A stretch of DNA of 37,925 bases from the NCBI RefSeq assembly GCF_002863585.1, contig NZ_PGUY01000053.1, positions 1 through 37,925 of the forward strand, written 5' to 3'. Positions 23,455-31,702 of this stretch are shown in pieces. This DNA comes from Peribacillus deserti. Lineage in GTDB: Bacteria > Bacillota > Bacilli > Bacillales > DSM-1321. Position 1 is the first letter of the stretch; every line of letters begins with the position of its first letter. The position numbers were made by a program, and so were the translations under genes. The notes beneath the pieces were generated by a model that ran no database searches, had not been told where the DNA came from, and worked only from the letters and a program-made list of their open reading frames with translations.

Positions 23455-24555
23455 TTGAACACAAAGAATTTTTCAACATTCCTGATTGTCACGTTGACTC
23501 TGCTTGCCGTTTCAACCAGTTTATTTTTTCTAACTACTTCCTATGGTTCAGAAAAAAATGAATCTGTATATCAAAAAATTAATAAAGAAGATCGCATTAC
23601 ATACCTTGTCATTGGAGACAGTATCGGGCGAGGGTCCGGGGCAGAAACACCGGATAAACGCTGGTTCAGCCTTCTTGAAACGAAAATGAAACAGCATCAT
23701 GGTGTTCATATGAAGGGAACCTATTTGGTCCAAAGCGGGGCTACTGCTTTAGAGGGCCTCTACAAATTGCAAAACGAAAAGACTCTGGACCAGGTACAGC
23801 TAATTTTTATTGTCTTCGGGGAGAATGATCGAAAGTATATGACTGAGAGGGATTTCGGCATCTTATATGAGTCTTTGATCCGGCAGAGTAAAGCTAAATA
23901 TCCGGCTGCTGAAATTATCACAATTACCGAAAGCTCTCTTACGTTTAATAATTTCGCTGAAAAAATTAAAACAATATCCTCACACTATAAAGCATCAAAT
24001 GCAGATATGAGGCCGGTATTTGAGAACAGCGGAAAAACCATTAAGGAGCTGACGAGAGATCAAATTCATCCAAACGGTGCAGGCTATTCGCTGTATGCAG
24101 ATACCCTATATCAATTAATTGAGAAGAATCGAAAGAGCGGCAAAACGATTGCACAGCTGGAAACACCCATCAACCCTGAATCTGAGGATTTATTGCTGCA
24201 TCAGAACCGAAACATTACATCAGAGAAAGGATTTTACTACAAGAACGGATTTCAAACGAGTAATAAAGCAGGAAGTTCTGTTGAATATCAATTTAATGGA
24301 AACTTAATTGGCGTAAAACTGCTTAGAGGACCGGACGGCGGTTTTGTGGATGTGTATATTGACGGAAAGTTTACGGCAAAAATGAATACCTGGTGGCCAT
24401 TTTATCGGGAACGAATCCAGTATATCAAAAATGGCTTGGCAGAAGGTTCGCACACTATACGCTTTGAGGTTACGGGTGAAAAAGCAGCCTCAAATCAAAC
24501 CGATTCAGCATATTTCCGAGTATCCTCTCTTTTAACAGGAAACTTTGTAAATTGA
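23455..24555 (+). CDS. SGNH/GDSL hydrolase with extra C-terminal domain
   Basis: An exported or membrane-anchored esterase-type protein of 366 aa. An N-terminal hydrophobic segment (residues about 6-28) is followed by the SGNH domain: GDSIGRG with Ser56, GEND with Asn124, and DQIHPN with Asp202 and His205. The last 130 residues (SSVEYQFNGNLIGVKLLRGP, GGFVDVYIDGKFTAKM) look like a beta-sandwich, as in carbohydrate-binding or wall-modifying SGNH proteins. TTG 23455 is chosen because GGAGGAT lies just before it; the GTG at 23425 has no such site. It is 14 bases ahead of the DUF502 gene, so they form an operon. A wall-polymer deacetylase is possible but unproven. Confidence 0.85.
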   Translation: MNTKNFSTFLIVTLTLLAVSTSLFFLTTSYGSEKNESVYQKINKEDRITYLVIGDSIGRGSGAETPDKRWFSLLETKMKQHHGVHMKGTYLVQSGATALEGLYKLQNEKTLDQVQLIFIVFGENDRKYMTERDFGILYESLIRQSKAKYPAAEIITITESSLTFNNFAEKIKTISSHYKASNADMRPVFENSGKTIKELTRDQIHPNGAGYSLYADTLYQLIEKNRKSGKTIAQLETPINPESEDLLLHQNRNITSEKGFYYKNGFQTSNKAGSSVEYQFNGNLIGVKLLRGPDGGFVDVYIDGKFTAKMNTWWPFYRERIQYIKNGLAEGSHTIRFEVTGEKAASNQTDSAYFRVSSLLTGNFVN

Positions 24556-24569
24556 TACAGGAGTAAATC

Positions 24570-25145
24570 ATGAAAACCATCATTAAGAATTTTATTAACG
24601 GGGTATTAACGATTGTACCCATTCTCGTAGCAGGATTTGTGATCTATAAGTCGTTTACCTTTCTAGACAGTATTTTGGGAAATCTTTTAAGGCCTATTTT
24701 TAAGGAAGATTATATTCCTGGAATCGGCCTAATGCTTACGTTAATCTTAATTACCTTACTGGGCTGGCTTTCTACTCAGTTTGTGACCGGAAAAATCATT
24801 AAGCTAATCGACCGGCTGCTAGAAAAAATCCCAATCGTCAAAACCATCTATTCGGTAGTCAAAGATACAGTCCATTCTTTCCTCGGAGAAAAAAAGTCTT
24901 TTTCAAAGGTTGTTATGGTCAATCTCCCAGGGACTCAAATGAAAAGTATCGGTTTTATCACTTCAGAAAATCTGGATACTTTTTATCAACCACTTAATGG
25001 GCATGTTGCAGTATATATCCCCCAAACCTTCCAGGTAGCAGGATTTACATTCTTAGTGCCTAGGGAAGACGTAGAAGTCGTTGATATAAAACCAGAAGAT
25101 GCGATGAAGTTTGTTCTTTCTGGAGGTATGACCACAAAAAAGTAA
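24570..25145 (+). CDS. DUF502 family membrane protein
   Basis: A 191-aa protein with two N-terminal membrane helices (about residues 10-30 and 52-72), the second containing PGIGLMLTLILITLLGWLST, then the conserved KIPIVKTIYSVVKDTVHSFL and a soluble C-terminal part ending in VPREDVEVVDIKPEDAMKFV and LSGG. These are family features of DUF502, widespread and uncharacterised. The start follows CAGGAGTAAATC, 14 bases after the SGNH gene stop. The pairing suggests a link to envelope polymers, but nothing in the sequence proves it. Confidence 0.9.
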   Translation: MKTIIKNFINGVLTIVPILVAGFVIYKSFTFLDSILGNLLRPIFKEDYIPGIGLMLTLILITLLGWLSTQFVTGKIIKLIDRLLEKIPIVKTIYSVVKDTVHSFLGEKKSFSKVVMVNLPGTQMKSIGFITSENLDTFYQPLNGHVAVYIPQTFQVAGFTFLVPREDVEVVDIKPEDAMKFVLSGGMTTKK

Positions 25146-25172
25146 AAAACCAGCCAACGGGGCTGGTTTTTC
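25144..25172. terminator. Bidirectional terminator between DUF502 and ypqE
   Basis: AACCAGCC pairs with GGCTGGTT; T runs follow on both strands. Confidence 0.92.
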
Positions 25173-25179
25173 ATTTGCA

Positions 25180-25683
25180 TTATTTAACTTTTAAAGTAAA
25201 TAAGTTTGTTTCTCCTAAAACAGCCTGCGTTTCTGTAGTTTGAGCAAGCCCTTCAAATAAGTCTCCATTTGTAACAATAATTGGAGTAATCGTGCTTTTT
25301 GCTTTTTCGCGGATTAAAGGTAAATCAAAAGAAACAAGCTTCTGCCCTTTTTTCACCTTATCACCGGCAGAAACATGTGTTTCGAATCCTTCACCGTTCA
25401 TGGAAACTGTTTCTAAACCGATATGAATCAATAATTCCGCGCCTGTTGCTGTTTTTAAGCCTACTGCATGCTTAGTCGGAAATACCTGGATCACTTCCGC
25501 ATCCACAGGAGCAGCAATAACTCCTTCAGACGGATCAATAGCCAGCCCGTCGCCCATCATTTTCTCAGCAAAAACCGGATCTGGAACCTGACTTAGAGGG
25601 ACTACTTTGCCAGTTGCCGGTGCCGTGACTACTTCTTCCTTTATTTGATTCGTTTCTTTTTTGCCAAATAATTTCTTAAACAT
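25180..25683 (-). CDS. ypqE: PTS glucose-type EIIA protein (YpqE-like)
   Basis: A free-standing 167-aa EIIA of the glucose class. It has APATGKVVPLSQVPDPVFAE at the start of the domain, GDGLAIDPSEGVIAAPVDAE, the two active-site histidines His72 (TKHAVG) and His87 (LLIHIGLET), and VSAGDKVKKGQKLVSFDL. EIIA accepts phosphate from HPr on His87 and passes it to an EIIB. No EIIBC is nearby, so it either serves permeases encoded elsewhere or acts as a regulator. The location next to msrB-msrA is that of B. subtilis ypqE as remembered. It has a separate start, ATG 25683, following AAGGTGATAGC, 47 bases after msrB. Confidence 0.9.
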   Translation of the reverse strand: MFKKLFGKKETNQIKEEVVTAPATGKVVPLSQVPDPVFAEKMMGDGLAIDPSEGVIAAPVDAEVIQVFPTKHAVGLKTATGAELLIHIGLETVSMNGEGFETHVSAGDKVKKGQKLVSFDLPLIREKAKSTITPIIVTNGDLFEGLAQTTETQAVLGETNLFTLKVK

Positions 25684-25730
25684 GCTATCACCTTCCGCTG
25701 ACTGAATTAATAGTTACCTTTTAGGACCAC

Positions 25731-26168
25731 TTACTTCTTTTCAAACAAATTCAGGTATTCTCCGTACCCTTCCTTTTCGAGCTCGCTGACGGGAATAAAT
25801 CTGATCGCTGCAGAGTTGATACAATAGCGAAGGCCCGATGGTCCGGGTCCGTCATTGAACACATGTCCTAGATGAGAGTCAGCCGTTTTGCTTCGAACTT
25901 CCACCCGGGTCATTCCGTAGCTGTAATCGGCATGTTCTTTTACCTCTTCCTCCTCAACAGGCTTTGTAAAGCTTGGCCAGCCGCATGATGAGTCAAACTT
26001 GTCCAGTGAAGAAAACAAAGGTTTCCCTGAAACAATATCAACATATAACCCCTGTTCTCTATGGTTCCAGTATTCATTTTGAAATGGAGGCTCAGTTCCG
26101 TTGTTTTGAGTCACCTCATATTGGATGGGTGTCAGCCTTTTCTTTAAATCCTCTTTATTCTGGTTCAT
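25731..26168 (-). CDS. msrB: Peptide methionine (R)-S-oxide reductase MsrB
   Basis: It repairs the R epimer of methionine sulfoxide in proteins. The 145-aa product shows [11 protein letters not shown] (Cys62, the likely resolving Cys), [20 protein letters not shown] and the catalytic Cys116 in [11 protein letters not shown]. The two CxxC zinc motifs of many MsrB proteins are absent. ATG 26168 (GGGGGGAACATA upstream) is used rather than a 20-codon extension reading into the msrA tail. It overlaps the end of msrA by 14 bases, indicating coupled translation. Confidence 0.95.
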   Translation of the reverse strand: MNQNKEDLKKRLTPIQYEVTQNNGTEPPFQNEYWNHREQGLYVDIVSGKPLFSSLDKFDSSCGWPSFTKPVEEEEVKEHADYSYGMTRVEVRSKTADSHLGHVFNDGPGPSGLRYCINSAAIRFIPVSELEKEGYGEYLNLFEKK

Positions 26169-26709
26169 TATGTTCCCCCCAATGATGCTCGATAAATGCT
26201 GCCCGGCCTGAACCGAGTCTGTATCCATTATAATGCAAAGGTTCTTTTTTGTAATAATCCTGATGATATTCTTCTGCAGGATAAAATACTTTTGCTTCTA
26301 GGATTTTTGTTGCAATCGGCTTGTTAAACCTGCCGCTTGCAGCCAGTTTTTCTTTAGATTTCTCAGCCAGCTCTTTTTGCTTGTCGTTATGGTAGAAGAT
26401 GGCTGTCTGGTAAGACTGGCCCCGGTCATGAAACTGTCCTCCTGGATCAGTCGGATCGATCTGCATCCAATAAATTTCCAGCAGTTTTTCATAGGGGAAT
26501 ATCTCTGGATCAAAAACGATCTGTACGGCTTCATAGTGTCCAGTCGTTTCAGAACAAACTTCTTTATATGATGGATTTTCCTTATGTCCGCCTGTATATC
26601 CCGATGTAACTGATTCGATCCCCGGCTGTTCATCAAATGGCTTAACCATACACCAAAAACAGCCTCCTGCAAAAGTGGCTTTTTCCACAGCGATCACCTG
26701 CCCTTTCAT
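26155..26709 (-). CDS. msrA: Peptide methionine (S)-S-oxide reductase MsrA
   Basis: It repairs the S epimer of methionine sulfoxide. The 184-aa protein has the catalytic GCFWC (Cys17, with Cys20) early on, [32 protein letters not shown] and [20 protein letters not shown]. MsrA and MsrB are encoded in tandem, as in B. subtilis, so both epimers are handled from one transcript. ATG 26709 follows AAGGGATCGA. No strong promoter can be fixed in the short upstream gap. Confidence 0.96.
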   Translation of the reverse strand: MKGQVIAVEKATFAGGCFWCMVKPFDEQPGIESVTSGYTGGHKENPSYKEVCSETTGHYEAVQIVFDPEIFPYEKLLEIYWMQIDPTDPGGQFHDRGQSYQTAIFYHNDKQKELAEKSKEKLAASGRFNKPIATKILEAKVFYPAEEYHQDYYKKEPLHYNGYRLGSGRAAFIEHHWGEHNEPE

Positions 26710-26803
26710 TCGATCCCTTACTTACAATCTTCCCTTATCTAAAATTTTATAGCCTATTATTTTTAGAGTAAACCTATATGCTCAGGAAAACCTCCCGAAA
26801 GGC

Positions 26804-26827
26804 AAAAAAGAGTGAATTTCTTCACTC
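26804..26827 (-). terminator. Terminator of the rsgA-like gene
   Basis: On the minus strand GAGTGAA-GAAA-TTCACTC is followed by six T. Confidence 0.9.
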
Positions 26828-26834
26828 CTGTGTG

Positions 26835-27902
26835 CTATCGCTTCTTATAGGGGTTATTTTTTAACTCTTTATTCAGTTTTTTGTATTTATTTTTCTCTGC
26901 AATTTGACGGCTTTTATTCGTTTTTCGTTCAAGATATTCTTTTTCCCGCTGCAGCTTTTGAAAATTTTTCAGTCTGCCTTCCTCCAAAACGCCGGTATCA
27001 ATCGCAGACAGAACGGCACAGCCAGGCTCTTCTTTGTGCTGGCAATCGTTATAATAGCAGCTGCCAGCCATCTCCTCAATATCCTTAAAGCTTTCGGTAA
27101 GCCCTTCTTCAGCATCCCAGAGTCCGAACTCTCTCATGCCAGGAATATCTATGATAAAAGCACCATTCGGCAATGCAAATAGCTCTCTGTGTGTGGTCGC
27201 ATGCTTTCCCTTATCGTCATCAAATCGGATGCTTCCAGTTTTTTGTATTTCTTGACCGAGAAGAGCGTTTATCAACGTAGATTTCCCTACTCCTGAGGAA
27301 CCTGTAAACACACCTGTTTTCCCCTCAACCAGGTAATCAAAGATTTTCTGATGCCCTTCCTTCTGTAAAGCACTCATTACGATACTCGGAACCCCGAACG
27401 TTACAGCTTCCAGCTGCCCAAGTTTTTGGTCCAGGCTATCGCATAAGTCGGCTTTATTCAGAATGATAATAGGAGACGCACCACTTTCCCATACAGAGAT
27501 CAGGTATCTTTCCAGTCTTCTTAAATTAAAGTCGAGATTTAGAGATAAGACGATAAATATATAATCCACATTTACAGCAATGATCTGCTGGCCGGGTTCA
27601 GACCCTGCTTTTAGGCGTGAAAACTTGCTTTTTCTTGGCAGTACGGCATGCAATGTTCCTTTGCCCTCAGCATTTCTTGGGGTTAATACCACCCAATCGC
27701 CGACAGCGGGATAATCCTCGTGGGAATAAGAATTAAATCTGAACCTGCCAGACAGTTCACATAACAGTTCTCCGTTTTCAGTCAAAACCCGATAAATATG
27801 TTTATACTCTGTAATTACTCTTCCTATTGTAAATTCGTTTTTATAATTTCGTTCATATGCTGTTAAAGCTTCCTCATGGATACTAATTAAAATTGAATTC
27901 AA
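26835..27902 (-). CDS. rsgA: RsgA-type circularly permuted GTPase, stand-alone copy
   Basis: RsgA releases or checks late 30S subunits in a GTP-dependent way. The 355-aa protein shows the permuted G-motif order NKAD (149-152), GSSGVGKST (201-209), TTH (236-238) and DIPG (252-255). An N-terminal OB-like domain precedes them and a zinc knuckle follows (Cys282, Cys287, His289, Cys295). The basic tail (KNKYKKLNKELKNNPYKKR) is longer than in the canonical ~300-aa enzyme. The canonical gene usually sits beside prpC-prkC; this one is isolated, so it is probably the paralogue found in several bacilli. TTG 27902 is the start, behind CAGGAGGAAACACA. A hairpin with a T run lies just upstream. Confidence 0.88.
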   Translation of the reverse strand: MNSILISIHEEALTAYERNYKNEFTIGRVITEYKHIYRVLTENGELLCELSGRFRFNSYSHEDYPAVGDWVVLTPRNAEGKGTLHAVLPRKSKFSRLKAGSEPGQQIIAVNVDYIFIVLSLNLDFNLRRLERYLISVWESGASPIIILNKADLCDSLDQKLGQLEAVTFGVPSIVMSALQKEGHQKIFDYLVEGKTGVFTGSSGVGKSTLINALLGQEIQKTGSIRFDDDKGKHATTHRELFALPNGAFIIDIPGMREFGLWDAEEGLTESFKDIEEMAGSCYYNDCQHKEEPGCAVLSAIDTGVLEEGRLKNFQKLQREKEYLERKTNKSRQIAEKNKYKKLNKELKNNPYKKR

Positions 27903-27925
27903 ATGTGTTTCCTCCTGATTACATA

Positions 27926-28094
27926 ATAAAAACCATGGACTATATGCAGCCCATGGTTTGACTATTCAATCAGGAAAAAGATTTAATCCTGGATTTCAGT
28001 AGTGTCTGGCTTCGAAACATCTCCTAGAACTAAGTCAGTCAGTGCAAGACAAGGAATCTCCCCTCACGTCCTGCATGCCTATTCCTGTCTAGAG
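27926..28094 (-). ncRNA. Putative structured leader or small RNA ending in a terminator before rsgA
   Basis: On the minus strand TCTAGAG/CTCCTAGA (28088-28094 with 28021-28028) encloses ATTCCTGTC/GACAAGGAAT arms (28081-28089 with 28048-28057). An AAACCATGG/CCATGGTTT hairpin with TTTTTATT follows at 27959-27926, only about 15 bases before the rsgA Shine-Dalgarno. That is an attenuator-like order. The two upper stems share two bases. The rest of 27903-28418 holds no gene. Confidence 0.35.
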
Positions 28095-28337
28095 TTGCCT
28101 TTTCAACCTATTAATGAATGCATGTGACGATGGATTATCACGCTTTTGTTCACATAATTAATTGAATGGCACCGCTCTCAGCTTTTCCAACGGGCTGCAC
28201 ATATGAAAATAATTGTTTTGTTTAGGTACTGTTAACAGATACATTTTCATAATACATCCCGCCTTCCGAATATTGTTTTTTGAATATTACATCTTTATTA
28301 TATACCAATTCATGTAAAAAGAAACTGTTTTTCAAGC

Positions 28338-28365
28338 ACCTGCCCAAAAAAATTTGCATATGGTA
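28338..28365 (+). promoter_or_regulatory. Sigma-K-like promoter of the DUF4397 gene
   Basis: AC at 28338-28339, 17 bases, CATATGGTA at 28357-28365. It lies about 55 bases before the TTG start. Confidence 0.6.
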
Positions 28366-28418
28366 TGTAGATGAAAGGTACCTTGCCTGCTTCCATCATA
28401 GAGAGAGGAGCGATTATT

Positions 28419-29156
28419 TTGCTTAAGAGAGATGCGGAACACTATTTTCAAAAAGCGGCTAAGTATGATCTCCTAGCCAGCTATTATAAATATACGAATC
28501 CTGATTTGCATATTCAATATTACAGTAAACATTTAAGAAATCTGCAAAAGGCCGTCCAGGGGGTAAGAACCGGCCCGGCACCATCAAGAGTCAGGATCAT
28601 TCACGCTTCACCCGACAGCCCCAATGTAGATATCTATGTGAACGGTATGCGGACCATGAGGGACGTGACATATAAGCATGTAAGTGATTACTTATCTCTG
28701 CCGCCTGGCAGATACCAAATTGACATATATCCTGCAGGGACAATGGTTTCGACTGTTATCAGCAGGAAAGTGAATGTTGCAGCAGGGAAATTTTACACAC
28801 TGGCAGCAATAGGCCCGGCAAAAAATCTAAGATTAATGCCTATTGAAGACCATTTGTTTGTGCCATCAAGCGAAACAAAAGTTCGATTTGCCCATTTCTC
28901 TCCAGATGCTCCTTCTGTAGATCTTGCTGTGAAAAACGGAGATGTTATTTTTTCCAAGGCAGAGTTTAGGAACGTTACTGATTATGTCGGGCTCACACCT
29001 ATGACTATGGATTTGGAGGTAAGGCTTGCGGGATCCAGCACAGTGGTTCTTTCTCTTCCCAATGTCCGGCTGAACCCCAATACAGCATATACGATACTTG
29101 TTTTAGGGTCCTCAAAGGGCAGGCCGGAATTGGAAGCTATAATTGTTAGTCCATGA
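28419..29156 (+). CDS. DUF4397 domain protein, probably sporulation-expressed
   Basis: A 245-aa protein with two tandem DUF4397-type beta units: RVRIIHASPDSPNVDIYVNG (from about residue 62) and KVRFAHFSPDAPSVDLAVKN (from about 155), each with a YxxVSDY/VTDY and LPPG or LTP turn. The N-terminal 45 residues are helical (MLKRDAEHYFQKAAKYDLLA). There is no signal peptide or LPXTG, unlike many secreted DUF4397 proteins. TTG 28419 follows AGAGGAG; an upstream ATG (28371) would lie at the predicted transcript start and is rejected. Sigma-K-like control plus no export signal suggests a mother-cell protein, possibly coat, by inference. Confidence 0.8.
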   Translation: MLKRDAEHYFQKAAKYDLLASYYKYTNPDLHIQYYSKHLRNLQKAVQGVRTGPAPSRVRIIHASPDSPNVDIYVNGMRTMRDVTYKHVSDYLSLPPGRYQIDIYPAGTMVSTVISRKVNVAAGKFYTLAAIGPAKNLRLMPIEDHLFVPSSETKVRFAHFSPDAPSVDLAVKNGDVIFSKAEFRNVTDYVGLTPMTMDLEVRLAGSSTVVLSLPNVRLNPNTAYTILVLGSSKGRPELEAIIVSP

Positions 29157-29332
29157 AAAAAAGCATGGAACTTGTCTGTTGATAGCACCGAGAGATAGTC
29201 GCTTATTGCGGGCGGACGATACTCACCTCCCGCATGTAAGCCTATGAAGGTCTTGATCCATGCTGCTGCATGTCCCTGACTGGTAACGAAGATCACATAC
29301 TGCCAACTAAAAGGAACTTAACATTTCCAAAT

Positions 29333-29375
29333 GAAAAAAACCAAAAATCCTGTATTTGGATTTTTGGTTTTTATT
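29333..29375. terminator. Terminator between DUF4397 and ypmS genes
   Basis: AACCAAAAATCC pairs with GGATTTTTGGTT, with A/T runs on both sides; usable in both directions. The preceding 29157-29332 has no gene. Confidence 0.88.
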
Positions 29376-29955
29376 TTTCTGGAGGAACGATTAACCTAAA
29401 TGAAATGTCATCACGTTTGAGATCGAATTTTTTAGCTTTAACCTGCAGACCGCTTTTGAGCTCCATATTTTGAAGGGAAACATAAATTAACTTATCGTTT
29501 GGCTGGATAACCACCCAATCCGGAGTCTTGAACCTGTTGTTCACTATATTCAATACATATGAAACCGGAAGCTTCATCTGTCCTACTGATATGGATTTTT
29601 GCTCAAGCAATAAATCGCCGTTTTTTAATGCCTTGGGCTGGAAGGTTAATTTAAGTTCTACATCATTCCCAAAAGCGGGGAGCGTACCATAAAGCTCTAC
29701 TTGCTCTTTCAGGAGAACATCATAATTAATAGAACCTTTAAAACCCTCTTCATTTAAATAACGGTTGATCAAAACATTTAAATCTTCTTTATTGGTTTGA
29801 ATGTTAAATCCTGCAATTTCGTCACTGCTGAGTTCTTTGATCTCTTTACTATTTTTGGCCGGCAGATTTACGAGTATCAACAGCGCTGCCAGTGTCAGTA
29901 TGACAAAACCCAGGAGAACAAAAAATAAGATCTTCCACTTATCTTTTTTCTGCAT
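29371..29955 (-). CDS. ypmS: YpmS family (DUF2140) membrane-anchored protein
   Basis: A 194-aa protein with one N-terminal TM helix (WKILFFVLLGFVILTLAALL) and an extracellular part with KEDLNVLINRYLNEEGFKGS, YGTLPAFGNDVELKLTFQPK and VNNRFKTPDWVVIQPNDKLI. This fits YpmS, encoded next to YpmR in B. subtilis. The function is unknown; the fold resembles a lipid- or polymer-binding beta structure, but that is inference. ATG 29955 (behind GGAGAGG) is preferred over the 9-codon extension. It starts 23 bases after ypmR and shares its transcript. Confidence 0.88.
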   Translation of the reverse strand: MQKKDKWKILFFVLLGFVILTLAALLILVNLPAKNSKEIKELSSDEIAGFNIQTNKEDLNVLINRYLNEEGFKGSINYDVLLKEQVELYGTLPAFGNDVELKLTFQPKALKNGDLLLEQKSISVGQMKLPVSYVLNIVNNRFKTPDWVVIQPNDKLIYVSLQNMELKSGLQVKAKKFDLKRDDISFRLIVPPEK

Positions 29956-29978
29956 GGCCTCTCCTATCCCTTTGAAAG

Positions 29979-30794
29979 TCAATTCAATATAATTCTCTTT
30001 AAGGTGTGTTGATTCAAAGCTTGATATATTCTACTGCCCATATGCTCATAACCCCGGTCGTTTGGATGGAAATAATCGTCCTGGTACAGAAGATTTTCTT
30101 TTGAGGAGACAAAAATATCTTCAATTTTAACAAAGTAGCACTTACTAAAATGGTTGGCAGAATCTTCGGTTGCTTGATTCCATTCATCCAAGATTAATTT
30201 AAGTTCTTTTACATTAGAAGTCCACTTATAAAAAGGATTATACAGCCCGACCAGATATATGTCAGCTTCATTATTAATGGATCGGATTTTTGATAATAGT
30301 TGAAAGAGGCGCGCACGATAAGCTTCTTTTTCCCTATTAAAATCCTGAAGCTTTAAGTTCGTAATATTTTCCCGGAATACTTTCATTACATCATTTCCGC
30401 CAATGGTGACAACGACAGCATCTGATTTTTCTATATGTTTAATCAGGTCCTTTTTACCTAACTTGTTAAGCAGCTGGTCTGTCCGGTGGCCCTTAACGCC
30501 AAAATTATATATCCGAGGACGGAGCATGCCATCTTCTTCAATAGCCTTTTGCAGATAAGGCAGATACCCTCCCGACTTGGTACTGTCCCCCACCCCCTGG
30601 GTCAACGAATCACCTGCTGATGTAATTCTTATTTCTTCATTCAAAAGTCCAACCGGCTGATCTTCTTTTATCACTTGATGCGAATCATTCGACTCCTTTG
30701 GCTGCTTTTTTAACTCAAAAAAGCCCCCTTCCTTCAAATTGCAGGAACTAAGAAGGATCAAGCAGAAAAAGAGAAAGGTGAATTTCCTAACCAT
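29979..30794 (-). CDS. ypmR: SGNH/GDSL hydrolase lipoprotein YpmR
   Basis: A secreted lipid-anchored hydrolase. The lipobox LLSSC (Cys18) ends the signal; the SGNH blocks are GDSLTQG (Ser63), the Gly of FGVKGHRT, GGND (Asn134) and DDYFHPND (Asp240, His243). It is likely an esterase or lipase acting in the envelope; the substrate is unknown. It is followed by ypmS and preceded by repeats, as in the ypmRS pair of B. subtilis. Start ATG 30794; the ribosome site (AAAGGCAGGTGAGGCT) overlaps a short polar region. Confidence 0.92.
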   Translation of the reverse strand: MVRKFTFLFFCLILLSSCNLKEGGFFELKKQPKESNDSHQVIKEDQPVGLLNEEIRITSAGDSLTQGVGDSTKSGGYLPYLQKAIEEDGMLRPRIYNFGVKGHRTDQLLNKLGKKDLIKHIEKSDAVVVTIGGNDVMKVFRENITNLKLQDFNREKEAYRARLFQLLSKIRSINNEADIYLVGLYNPFYKWTSNVKELKLILDEWNQATEDSANHFSKCYFVKIEDIFVSSKENLLYQDDYFHPNDRGYEHMGSRIYQALNQHTLKRIILN

Positions 30795-30849
30795 AGCCTC
30801 ACCTGCCTTTAAATTATGTTTATTATAACACGAAAAAAAAAATTCATGA

Positions 30850-31075
30850 GGAAAAGCGGAAAGCGGTGCTTTTCATACGCTTATACATTGAAAAGCAGGA
30901 TGATATTCAAAACTTCTGTAACCGATCAATCTTCATTGAAAAGCAGACACCTGAAGGGCATAAGAAAAGCGGCAGCGAAAGGCCGCTCTTGCCTTTTGAT
31001 GGCGATTGGCTTATGACCGAAGGTGTCAGTTTGCAGCTGGACAACAAGAAAAGCGGAAAGCGGTGCCTTCCAGAA
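30850..31075 (+). repeat. Dispersed repeat family B, copy 4
   Basis: GACACC 30946-30951 pairs with GGTGTC 31022-31027, CATAAG 30959-30964 with CTTATG 31010-31015, and GCGGC with GCCGC inside. GAAAAGCGGAAAGCGGTGC flanks it on both sides (about 30851 and 31053). Confidence 0.78.
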
Positions 31076-31134
31076 CTCCCAAGCTAGATTGATCAATGTG
31101 TCAGTCATATTATTTTGATTGCTTTCACCAAAAG

Positions 31135-31420
31135 GAAGGCAGAGACCCGATAAAGAAGACTTGCTGATTGGCGAGCGCCAGCGAAGGCAGAAGCCTAGTC
31201 GCACTTATGCGTTAGCCAAGCATAAGACGAGCTGGCCGTGGAAAGGGGTTTTTCTTTCCATGGACTGATTGGCTTATGCCTCGAGGGTGTCAGTTTGCAG
31301 CTGGACAACAAGAAAAGCGAAGAACGGTGCTTTTCAAAAGAGTAATTCTAATATGCAGGATGATAGACTCTCTTACTTAACCCTGAGTCTTGTATGAAAA
31401 GCAGACACCTGAAGGGCCTA
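31135..31420 (+). repeat. Dispersed repeat family B, copy 5 plus a partial copy
   Basis: CATAAG 31221-31226 pairs with CTTATG 31273-31278, and GGAAAG 31240-31245 with CTTTCC 31254-31259. A second element begins at about 31398 (AAGCAGACACCTGAAGGGC) and breaks off. No gene is present between 30795 and 31701. Confidence 0.78.
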
Positions 31421-31578
31421 TATTCAATAATCATATTCCATGAACACTGGAAATGGGAATCAAAATCAGCAAAAAACGCAGTCCGACCAGCAAGATGAGA
31501 TCATAACCCCAGATAAAAATGTGTGTGCACAATTCCTTTTTTCACAAAACCCCTGCAAATATCCTGAATGAACGTCAT

Positions 31579-31658
31579 GAAAATCAGAATTTAAGAGTGA
31601 AAATCAGAATTAAAGAGCGGAAATCAAAATTTAAGAGCCAAAAATGGAATTTAAGAGA
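31579..31658. repeat. 20-bp tandem array D3
   Basis: Four units of exactly 20 bp, consensus GAAAATCAGAATTTAAGAGC, begin at 31579, 31599, 31619 and 31639, with two to six changes each. Confidence 0.9.
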
Positions 31659-31675
31659 TCTTACGAAAATTAGAC

Positions 31676-31702
31676 AAAAAAAACAGGCGTAAGCTGCCTG
31701 TT
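31676..31702 (-). terminator. Terminator of ypmQ/sco
   Basis: On the minus strand AACAGGC pairs with GCCTGTT and eight T follow; the stem touches the stop codon. Confidence 0.9.
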
